64,000 nt of DNA from JBFWVJ01 sp050246795 (GTDB taxonomy: Bacteria; Patescibacteriota; Gracilibacteria; JAUYGZ01), in contig JBFWVJ010000006.1 of the NCBI GenBank assembly GCA_050246795.1, positions 1 through 64,000 on the forward strand. The letters run 5' to 3'. Shown here in pieces: positions 55,175 through 62,355 of the stretch (the first letter of the stretch is position 1; each line of letters starts with the position of its first letter). The notes under the pieces are model-generated. The model saw only the letters and a list, made by a program, of their open reading frames with translations, had not been told where the DNA came from and did not search any database. A program made the position numbers and the translations under genes.

Positions 55175-56140
55175 TTAGAGGTTCATCGCCAATTCAGCAA
55201 TAATGGGCAAATGATCAGAGCCGATGTTTTCACCCATCGTGTACTTCAACACCCGGATATCTCGACTGACGAACAAATGATCGATCGGAAGATAAAAGCC
55301 CCAGCTGTACCAACTGTGCTGAAGGCCGTTCCACATGTCCCGACTCGACACCAGTCCGGAGTCTTCTACAAATGACGAATAGTATGTAGACCAAGGAGTG
55401 AGGTTGAAGTCACCCATGACAATGGTTGGTGACTGGCCAGTCAAATCTGCGATGTGTTTAAGCGACTCGTTTCGCTGGGCAAACATTTCAGGATTGAATG
55501 GAGGCATCGCGTGAATGAGCACCACCTGGACTGGCTGCTCTTCTACTTCAACAACCGTGTGAATATATGGGATACCACCAGGAAGCAACTCTATGGACGG
55601 ATTCACGAAGGGGAGCTTGCTGTAGAGTCCGATCCCAAAGCCTTCCTTATAAGGAAAGGTAATCTGATGAGGGTAATCATCATGTAGTGCACGCATCGCT
55701 TCAGCGAATGGCTCGGTTAATTCTATCAGTCCAAAAACATCCGGATCCTCTTCGCGAACAAATCTCAGGGTTGATTCGTAATCCACATTTGTCTTCAAAA
55801 CATTCGCTGAAAGGACTTTTAGTTCTTGTCTTTCCGTGGAGGCAAAACTTTTCGTGGTGTGAAAGTATGGCGAAAGCAGGAGGCCGGATTGGACGAAAAG
55901 CGAAAAAAGAAAAAACAACAAGAAACTCCCCGTGATTCTTTTGTGGTCGGAGCCAAACAGGTGAAAGCCCAGATACGCCAGAACCAAGGGGAGGTGAAGA
56001 GCTATGATGTAGGGGAGAAAATTGATGAACAGATCACGATAAAAATGCTCAGGGAACATCCAGAAAAATACAAACCCCAAAAAATAGAGAGCAAAGATCC
56101 CGCTGAGAAAATGAAAGTACAATCGATTCAATTCCCGCAT
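55175..56140 (-). CDS. Membrane-anchored endonuclease/exonuclease/phosphatase (EEP) family protein, 321 aa
   Basis: From the ATG at 56140, two or three transmembrane helices (about 10-30, 37-60, 70-90) precede an extracytoplasmic EEP domain. The domain shows VLSANVLKTN, DPDVFGLIELTE, the GDFNLTPWS metal/catalytic string and GSDHLPI near the end. This layout matches the EEP membrane proteins related to YafD-type hydrolases; the substrate (nucleic acid or phospholipid) is unknown. A longer frame to 56401 would run through tRNA-Leu(CAG) and is rejected. Confidence 0.9.
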   Translation of the reverse strand: MRELNRLYFHFLSGIFALYFLGFVFFWMFPEHFYRDLFINFLPYIIALHLPLVLAYLGFHLFGSDHKRITGSFLLFFLFSLFVQSGLLLSPYFHTTKSFASTERQELKVLSANVLKTNVDYESTLRFVREEDPDVFGLIELTEPFAEAMRALHDDYPHQITFPYKEGFGIGLYSKLPFVNPSIELLPGGIPYIHTVVEVEEQPVQVVLIHAMPPFNPEMFAQRNESLKHIADLTGQSPTIVMGDFNLTPWSTYYSSFVEDSGLVSSRDMWNGLQHSWYSWGFYLPIDHLFVSRDIRVLKYTMGENIGSDHLPIIAELAMNL

Positions 56141-56224
56141 AATCAGTGAAGTGAAACAAGCACCAACCCTCTCGCTCGACGCGACATCCGAAGCTCGCGT
56201 AGTTTTCGGAGGGAGAGCGCAGGA

Positions 56225-56310
56225 TGGTGCCCAAGAGAGGACTCGAACCTCCAAGGGCAAGGCCCATACGCTCCTGAAGCGTACGCGTATACCAATTCCG
56301 CCACTTGGGC
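56225..56310 (-). tRNA. tRNA-Leu(CAG)
   Basis: Class II tRNA. Acceptor GCCCAAG / CTTGGGC, discriminator A, CCA encoded. The anticodon loop is TTCAGGA between TACGC and GCGTA. 86 nt. Confidence 0.96.
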
Positions 56311-56348
56311 AATGACTGCCCCGGTATGCTACCATAGGCCTGTTTACA

Positions 56349-57053
56349 ATGCCAATGAACTCACTCGCTTCCTCATTCGCGGCAAGACTCCAAAAGCTCA
56401 ACGACCCTCACAGGGCAGAAAACGAGAAAAAATACCATAAATCCCAAAGGATCCATTGGGGGGTCTCAGCGGGAGGGATGGATCAGACCATCCGTGAAAC
56501 CATTCCTCAGCTTTCCCTCGAAGAAATGTTCTCGCTCTCTCAGAGCTTATGGGAATCCTCGATCTTTGACCTCATGGTCTGTTCAGCAAGGATCCTGAGC
56601 CATAAAAAAATCCAAGGGTCACGAAAACTTTGGAGGGAAGTAAAAAGATCCATGAGAGATGTCGATGGATGGTGCTTGGAGGATAATTTGGCAAAAGCAG
56701 CCTGGAAGTGCATCGCGGAAGATGAATCCATTCTCGATGACCTCGAACAATGGACACATCACAAAAATTTTTGGTATCGCAGGGCGGCGCTCATCTTCAC
56801 CTTGCCCTACGCCAAGCAGGGGAAAGATCCTGAAAGAATGCTCAAGTGGGCGGGAAAGTATGCGGCTGACAAAGAGTGGTTTATTCAAAAGGCCATTGGT
56901 TGGTGGTTAAGGGATTTAGGGGCTCATAATCCGGAACGTGTGATACAGTTCCTGAACGAATACTGGCCAAAGCTTCAGTATGTCGCCAAAAAAGAGTCCA
57001 CTCGAAAGCTGGAGAAAAAATATTTGAAAAAAATCCATCATTTCTCACTATGA
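56349..57053 (+). CDS. AlkD-like DNA alkylation repair (HEAT-repeat) protein
   Basis: All-helical HEAT-like protein of 234 aa. The segments SAGGMDQTIRETIP, LWESSIFDLMVCSARIL, WCLEDNLAKAAWKC and WTHHKNFWYRRAALIF follow the AlkD family pattern (W-x-x-x-x-x-x-W-x-R-R-x-A). AlkD glycosylases remove N3/N7-alkylated bases without base flipping; divergent members may only bind DNA. ATGA overlap with the CofE-like gene, a pairing without obvious meaning. Confidence 0.85.
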   Translation: MPMNSLASSFAARLQKLNDPHRAENEKKYHKSQRIHWGVSAGGMDQTIRETIPQLSLEEMFSLSQSLWESSIFDLMVCSARILSHKKIQGSRKLWREVKRSMRDVDGWCLEDNLAKAAWKCIAEDESILDDLEQWTHHKNFWYRRAALIFTLPYAKQGKDPERMLKWAGKYAADKEWFIQKAIGWWLRDLGAHNPERVIQFLNEYWPKLQYVAKKESTRKLEKKYLKKIHHFSL

Positions 57054-57808
57054 AAATTATTCCCATCAAAACAGAACGGGTCGAAATCAATCCAAGGTCC
57101 AGCATCATCGAGGATTGGATTCTAAGCTCTCTTGCTGAGCAACAACAAGAACTCTCGAATGGCGACATTCTCGTTCTCAGTTCAAAAATCGTCAGCTACT
57201 TTGAAGGGAATGTGGTGCCTCTTCAAGGAATCTTAGTAAACGATCGAGCAAAACAAATAGCTGAGAAAATGAACAACAAACCAGAGTTAATCCAACTCGC
57301 CCTGGATGAAGCCGACCAGGTGATAGCTGAAACCCCTTGGGTGCTGCTGACCTTAAAGAATGGAGTATACACCGCAAATTCCGGAGTCGACCTGAGCAAT
57401 GTGCCCGAAGGCTACGCCGTGACCTGGCCAAAAAAACCATTTGATTCGGCGGCCAGGATCAGAAAAAACTTGATGAGCCAGAAAGGATTGGAAAAGCTGG
57501 GGCTGATTATCATTGATTCAGCATGCACCCCGGGCAGAAAGGGCACGATAGCTCTCTCCATCGGCCATGCGGGAATAGAAGGATATCAGGAGCTAAAAGG
57601 TGAGAAAGACCTCTTTAATAATACGCTGCGCTACAGCGCTTTGAACCGGGTGGATTCTTTGGCGACGGCCGCAAACCTGGTTATGGGAGAGAGCAGCGAA
57701 AGTACGCCTTTGGCGATTATTCGGGATTACTCTTGGGAGCAGATCGAACAAACAAAAAACGACGAGATGCTGATCTCGCCGTCTGATGAAATGTTTCCAA
57801 TGAGTTAG
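57050..57808 (+). CDS. CofE-like coenzyme F420:gamma-glutamyl ligase family protein
   Basis: Shows the CofE pattern: NGDILVLSSKIVSYFEG near the N-terminus, LTLKNGVYTANSGVDLSNVP (metal and GTP region) and IIDSACTPGRKGTIALSIGHAGIEG. CofE adds glutamates to F420-0 using GTP. No F420 biosynthesis or F420-dependent enzyme is in the window, so this CPR-type homologue may act on another gamma-carboxyl substrate. 252 aa, normal length. Confidence 0.85.
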   Translation: MKIIPIKTERVEINPRSSIIEDWILSSLAEQQQELSNGDILVLSSKIVSYFEGNVVPLQGILVNDRAKQIAEKMNNKPELIQLALDEADQVIAETPWVLLTLKNGVYTANSGVDLSNVPEGYAVTWPKKPFDSAARIRKNLMSQKGLEKLGLIIIDSACTPGRKGTIALSIGHAGIEGYQELKGEKDLFNNTLRYSALNRVDSLATAANLVMGESSESTPLAIIRDYSWEQIEQTKNDEMLISPSDEMFPMS

Positions 57809-58216
57809 TTATTTCCGATTCGGCTTCATTTTCTTGACCGCTGGCTTCTTCACTTTTGCTTGAACAGATGATTTTTTCAATGGGGAAACCTTCTTGAGGA
57901 AAGAGGCCACGCTTTTTGTAGCGCGAACTTCAGCCTGCTGAACTTGCATTTGTTGCTTGAGCAGAGTATTTTCCTTTCTCGTGTTGTATTCGATTCTCAT
58001 CATGACCTGGAGAATTTCAGCGACTGCCATGAGCATCAGCGCCACGAAGATACCGCCAAATCCCAGGAGGATGAAATCAGTGGTAGAGATACCGCTATAG
58101 GTTCCGAGGATCGCGCCAAGAGTTCCAAAGATGAAAACGAGGAAGGCTGCTACCTCCAACACCATCACGGAAATGGCAACAAACTTAAATTCGTTCTTCG
58201 TAATGTGTGCTCTCAT
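57809..58216 (-). CDS. Hypothetical two-TM protein with Lys-rich tail, 135 aa
   Basis: Not recognised. Two hydrophobic segments (about 13-36 and 46-68) are followed by a short coiled-coil stretch (about 70-97) and a strongly basic Lys/Pro/Ser tail (about 105-135), which probably stays in the cytoplasm and could touch nucleic acid or the membrane surface. Its stop abuts the CofE-like gene's stop on the other strand. Confidence 0.78.
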   Translation of the reverse strand: MRAHITKNEFKFVAISVMVLEVAAFLVFIFGTLGAILGTYSGISTTDFILLGFGGIFVALMLMAVAEILQVMMRIEYNTRKENTLLKQQMQVQQAEVRATKSVASFLKKVSPLKKSSVQAKVKKPAVKKMKPNRK

Positions 58217-58331
58217 ATTTGAAAAAATTTAACAAATGAACAGTACCATACAAGTTTAGATCTTCCGATGGTCCAGTCAACGAAGTACCCTTTCATTTTC
58301 TCAAAAATTAGTATGTAGTAGCACTCAGGGA

Positions 58332-58467
58332 TGCAAGGGCCATAAGGGTGATAAGGGACCTAAAGAAAAGCGACTATGTTTTGAAAATATGAGCTATAAT
58401 TCATTTAAAAAATAAAATCATTTCCGCTATAACCCTTAAAACCGTTATAGCCATTAAGCCCCTTCTC
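58332..58467 (+). repeat. Opposed ~10-bp tandem repeats around the murC promoter
   Basis: Upstream units of the type CATAAGGGTG / ATAAGGGACC (about 58341-58360) are the reverse complement in kind of downstream units ATAACCCTTA, AAACCGTTAT, AGCCATTAAG, CCCCTTCTCA (about 58430-58469), which lead directly to the murC ATG. Between them lies TATAAT (58395-58400), so only the downstream set would be transcribed from it. Confidence 0.5.
58395..58400 (+). promoter_or_regulatory. -10 box of murC
   Basis: Perfect TATAAT preceded by GAGC, with no clear -35 at 16-18 bp. Leader of about 60 nt made largely of the decamer repeats. Confidence 0.5.
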
Positions 58468-58469
58468 AT

Positions 58470-59759
58470 ATGAAGATTTTCTGCATTGGTATCGGCGGCA
58501 TCGGTCTCTCTGGAGTGGCTAGGATCTTGCAATCGCAAGGACACGAAGTGCAGGGTTCAGATGCTTCTCCTTCTTCGATCACCGATACTTTGGCAAAGAA
58601 TGGGATAAAGGTTTTTTCTGAACACCTCCCATCAAATCTCGATGAGAGCTTTGATCTCGTTATCTATTCCGAAGCGGTTCCACCTGAAAACCCTGAAAGA
58701 ACCCGGGCCAATGAACTTGATATCAAGTCGATCAATTACGCCACAGCTCTGGGCATGATCAGTCAGGGAAAGAAAACCATCGCGATCACCGGCACACACG
58801 GAAAAACGACCGTAACGGGAATGCTGACCAGTATTCTTCTTCAGGCCGGACTCGACCCGACTATTATAATAGGTTCGAAAATCGATCTTCTCGACGGACA
58901 GAACTTCCGGGTCGGTCAGGGTGAATGGTTTCTGTGCGAAGCCTGTGAATACCGTGATAATTTCCTGGAGTTGCATCCGGGCATTGTGCTCATCAACAAT
59001 CTTGACCCAGACCATCTCGATTACTTCGGCACTGCTGAAAGATATTATAAGTCCTTCCAAAAACTGTCTGAAAAAATACCGGAAGATGGAGTACTGATCC
59101 TGCGAGAAGAAGACCAACGAAAGCTGAACCTTTCGCAAGTCAAAGCAAGGATTAAAATCCTTTCCGGACATGAAAGTCAGCAAGCTTCCTTCGATCTCAA
59201 AGTTCCGGGGAAACACAACCAATCCAATGCTTTCGCAGCCCGTGCAGTAGCTGAGGCTTTGGACATTCCAGAAGAGCAGATCAAGTTGAGCTTATCAAAT
59301 TTTCATGGAACCTGGAGGAGATTTGAATACAAGGGAGAGATAAATGGCGCGAAAATCTATGACGATTACGGCCATCATCCGACCGAAATCAAAGCCACTA
59401 TTCAAGCCGCGAGAGAGTGGTATCCAGACCAACAATTAGTGGTCATTTTCCAACCGCATCAATACTCTCGAACTCGCGAGTTTTTTGAAGAGTTTACCAA
59501 GGCTTTCAGCGGAGCCGATGAAGTCTGGATCACCGATATTTATCAGGCCCGTGATTCAGCAGAAGATATGGAACAGGTATCTGCAGAAAAATTGTCAGCC
59601 GCTCTCTCCGTCCAGCAAAGTGCTCGCTATGTTCCCATGAAATCACTCCCAAATGAAGTTCAAACAGGAGCCGATAGGTCAAAAGTCTTTCTGATAATGG
59701 GAGCAGGAAATATTAACGGAGTTTTTCAGCATCTGGTGTTTGACGCTCCGGGAGAATAG
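58470..59759 (+). CDS. murC: UDP-N-acetylmuramate--L-alanine ligase
   Basis: Adds L-alanine to UDP-MurNAc using ATP, the first amino-acid step of peptidoglycan synthesis. N-terminal UDP-binding GIGGIGLSGVARIL (7-20), the ATP loop GTHGKTT (107-113), CEACEYRDNFLEL, NLDPDHLDYFG, WRRFEYKG and YDDYGHHPTEI are all present, and H-P-T-E marks MurC among Mur ligases. At 429 aa it is some 30 residues shorter than E. coli (491 with N-terminal extension) but complete in motifs. It precedes an ABC exporter by 24 bp. Confidence 0.96.
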   Translation: MKIFCIGIGGIGLSGVARILQSQGHEVQGSDASPSSITDTLAKNGIKVFSEHLPSNLDESFDLVIYSEAVPPENPERTRANELDIKSINYATALGMISQGKKTIAITGTHGKTTVTGMLTSILLQAGLDPTIIIGSKIDLLDGQNFRVGQGEWFLCEACEYRDNFLELHPGIVLINNLDPDHLDYFGTAERYYKSFQKLSEKIPEDGVLILREEDQRKLNLSQVKARIKILSGHESQQASFDLKVPGKHNQSNAFAARAVAEALDIPEEQIKLSLSNFHGTWRRFEYKGEINGAKIYDDYGHHPTEIKATIQAAREWYPDQQLVVIFQPHQYSRTREFFEEFTKAFSGADEVWITDIYQARDSAEDMEQVSAEKLSAALSVQQSARYVPMKSLPNEVQTGADRSKVFLIMGAGNINGVFQHLVFDAPGE

Positions 59760-59783
59760 GGACAAGATAGATACACTTTGAAG

Positions 59784-61562
59784 ATGAGTGGCATGAATCA
59801 CCTCCCGGTGTACCGAAATACGGATCTCATAAAAGATCTTGTTGGATTTACCTCCCCTTACAAAAAAATGCTGTGGTGGGGGACAATTTTGAGAATCATT
59901 TCTGATGTAGCCTGGCTCTATCCTGCCATTGCCGTCGGGCTCTTGATCGATTATTTGACGGAGCACTTGGCGGATTTTGACCCTCGGTATGTCGTAATGA
60001 TCTTAGGTATTTTTCTGGTGTGTTCTTTTCTGCACTATGTGGGGAGAGACATCGCGAAGTACCTCATCTATCAGGCGGGTGAAAATGCTGCGTTGGATGC
60101 TGCCCATAGGACCCTGACACACCTGATCAGTCTGGATATTTCCTGGCAAGAAAAAGAGAACTCAGGAAATAAAATGAAGCGGATCAGTCACGGACAAGAG
60201 GGGATTAAAAATTTAGTGCGTGTTTATGTCGATCTGGTCATCGAATCCAGCATCAACGCCGTTTTTATCATTATCATTTTAGGCACCTTCGATCGCTTGA
60301 TCGCCGTCACTATGGTCGTCTATGTCATCAGTTACTACGTACTGTCTCTCTTGCTTTTGAGAAGAGCAAAAGAGCAGTCCCACCGGGTCAATGTGCAAGA
60401 AGAGCATGTCCAAGGACAGTTTTTTGAGATCATCAATAATATCACCACGGTAAAATGGATGGGGCTGGAAAAACCATTGCTCATGACCTTTCAACAGATC
60501 CTGAAGCGCCTGATGAAAGAAATAAAACTGCGTATTAAGTATTTCCGGATCCAATCGGGGAGTCTGGGGGTCTACAATGAACTCTTTCGGATCACTTTAT
60601 TGGCGTACATTGTTTATGGCATTACCCAAGGGGACTATGGGGTCGGCTTGCTCGCGATTTTCTTGAGTTATTTTACGAAGATGCAGTTGGCAGCTGATGA
60701 GCTGGCGGTGGTAACGAGTGAGTTCATCATCCAAAAAATCCGTATCAGTCGGATGATGGGCATCCTTCAGGAACAACCGGAGGTCGAACTCACGGGCAGT
60801 AAACCCTTTCCAAAAAAATGGAAAAAAATCGAGTTAAAAAACCTCAATTTTTCCTACCAAAAACAAAAGTATCTCTATGATGTAAACCTGACGATCAATC
60901 GCGGCGAAAAAATCGGGATCATCGGACTCTCTGGAGCCGGAAAAACGACGATTTTAAAACTCCTTTTGAAACTCTATAAGGACTATGAAGGACAGATCCT
61001 CTTTGATGATGTTTCGCTTCAAGACATCAAGCGCGAAGACTATTTGAAACACACCGCGGTTGTTCTTCAAGATACGGAAGTGTTCAACTTGTCTTTGCAA
61101 GATAACATTAGCCTTTCTTCCACCAAACGAAGCAAGAAAGACCTGGAGAGATCTATGGAAATCGCTCACATCAACGAATTCCTCTACAAGTTGCCTGAAG
61201 GGGTGAAGACCTTGATTGGTGAAAAGGGAGTGAAGTTATCCGGAGGTGAAAAACAGCGAGTTGGCATCGCTCGAGCCGTTTACAAAAAACCGCAAATTCT
61301 GTTCCTCGATGAAGCCACCTCACACCTCGACATCGATTCCGAAGAAATGATTCAGGACTCTTTGAGCACCTTCTTCGAAAACATCACTGCCATCGTCATT
61401 GCTCACCGACTTTCCACGATTAAAGAAATGGATCGGATCATCGTGATGAAAGCAGGGCGGATTATCGAACAGGGGAGTTTCGCGTATCTTCTGAAAAAGA
61501 AGGGGGAGTTCCATCGGCTCTGGAGGAAGCAGTCGAAGAAGGATAATATTCGTTCCTCATAA
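59784..61562 (+). CDS. ABC exporter, fused permease and ATPase, 592 aa
   Basis: Half-transporter of the MsbA/MDR type. The N-terminal six-helix domain (about 20-310) is followed by the ATPase domain: Walker A GLSGAGKTT (about 380-388), Q-loop VVLQDTEVF, signature LSGGEKQRVGIARAV, Walker B ILFLDEATSHLD and the switch H in IAHRLSTI. It probably works as a homodimer exporting lipid, peptide or drug; the substrate is unknown. The start chosen is ATG 59784; a TTG six bases before is less likely. Close behind murC, perhaps co-transcribed. Confidence 0.94.
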   Translation: MSGMNHLPVYRNTDLIKDLVGFTSPYKKMLWWGTILRIISDVAWLYPAIAVGLLIDYLTEHLADFDPRYVVMILGIFLVCSFLHYVGRDIAKYLIYQAGENAALDAAHRTLTHLISLDISWQEKENSGNKMKRISHGQEGIKNLVRVYVDLVIESSINAVFIIIILGTFDRLIAVTMVVYVISYYVLSLLLLRRAKEQSHRVNVQEEHVQGQFFEIINNITTVKWMGLEKPLLMTFQQILKRLMKEIKLRIKYFRIQSGSLGVYNELFRITLLAYIVYGITQGDYGVGLLAIFLSYFTKMQLAADELAVVTSEFIIQKIRISRMMGILQEQPEVELTGSKPFPKKWKKIELKNLNFSYQKQKYLYDVNLTINRGEKIGIIGLSGAGKTTILKLLLKLYKDYEGQILFDDVSLQDIKREDYLKHTAVVLQDTEVFNLSLQDNISLSSTKRSKKDLERSMEIAHINEFLYKLPEGVKTLIGEKGVKLSGGEKQRVGIARAVYKKPQILFLDEATSHLDIDSEEMIQDSLSTFFENITAIVIAHRLSTIKEMDRIIVMKAGRIIEQGSFAYLLKKKGEFHRLWRKQSKKDNIRSS

Positions 61563-61582
61563 AGCTGCCGTAAAGCAAGATT

Positions 61583-62338
61583 TCAAGAAGAGGATGTATT
61601 CGCGTTCACTTTTGGAAATAAAACAAAAACTCTATAACCAAGATTCATGGTCATATGAAGATACTTTTGAAAGTCTTCAGTGAAGTTTTCTCGCATTGTC
61701 TTTTCATCGAGTTCTTGAAATCCAAGATCGCGAGCAATTTTCATCATTCCCTCTGATTCGGTCGACATAAACTGCGGAAGCCCATCGTGCTGAATGCGTT
61801 GAATTAAAGGGGTGAGAACTGCTTTTGCGTATCCTTTATTGCGAAATGCTTTAGGAGTGAAGACCGAGCGAATTTCCGGAACAGGCCGTCCATCAAGCAT
61901 TTTACCAGGAAAGGGTCGATATCCAGCGATACAGACGATCTCGCCTTCTCTTTCGAGGCCATACAGCCAATCTTTTTCGAGCATGTTTCTAGCTATTGAG
62001 GTTCTCGCATGGAGTACATCACGAAACGAAACATGTTGAAAGGTATTGACCAAATACCATGAGAGTCGATGCTCTGCTGGTCCAGAAAAGAACCCAATCG
62101 TTCCTTGAAGGGTTTCAAAAATTTTCGCCCTAAAAAAGGGAATAAGACCTTCAGGATAATGAAAGCTTTCTTCCACGTATTCTTTGATCAATTCTTCAAG
62201 TCTTTCTGGTGTCAAATATTCACGAAGCGCATCGGCAGACAAAACCCTCGAGTCTCCTATTGACTCCGATGAATCCTTGTTTTCTGCGGGAGAGTTGTCG
62301 CTCTGCTCTAATGCTATCATAGGTGATTTTATATTCAT
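61583..62338 (-). CDS. GNAT-family N-acetyltransferase, 251 aa
   Basis: C-terminal half has the acetyl-CoA binding core EIRSVFTPKAFRNKGYAKAVLTPLIQRI (the R/Q-x-x-G-x-G/A loop appears as RNKGYAK), followed by a beta strand with MSTESEGMMKIARDLGF. The N-terminal part, after a Ser/Glu-rich start, is helical and unassigned. The ATG at 62338 was used; a frame to 62386 adds 16 residues. Substrate unknown. Convergent with the ABC gene, 20 bp between stops. Confidence 0.85.
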   Translation of the reverse strand: MNIKSPMIALEQSDNSPAENKDSSESIGDSRVLSADALREYLTPERLEELIKEYVEESFHYPEGLIPFFRAKIFETLQGTIGFFSGPAEHRLSWYLVNTFQHVSFRDVLHARTSIARNMLEKDWLYGLEREGEIVCIAGYRPFPGKMLDGRPVPEIRSVFTPKAFRNKGYAKAVLTPLIQRIQHDGLPQFMSTESEGMMKIARDLGFQELDEKTMRENFTEDFQKYLHMTMNLGYRVFVLFPKVNANTSSS

Positions 62339-62355
62339 CACATTGTAGCACAAAT

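Noticed and set aside
56141..56401. N-terminal extension of the EEP protein
   Set aside because: The frame crosses tRNA-Leu(CAG); the ATG at 56140 followed by membrane helices is the natural start.
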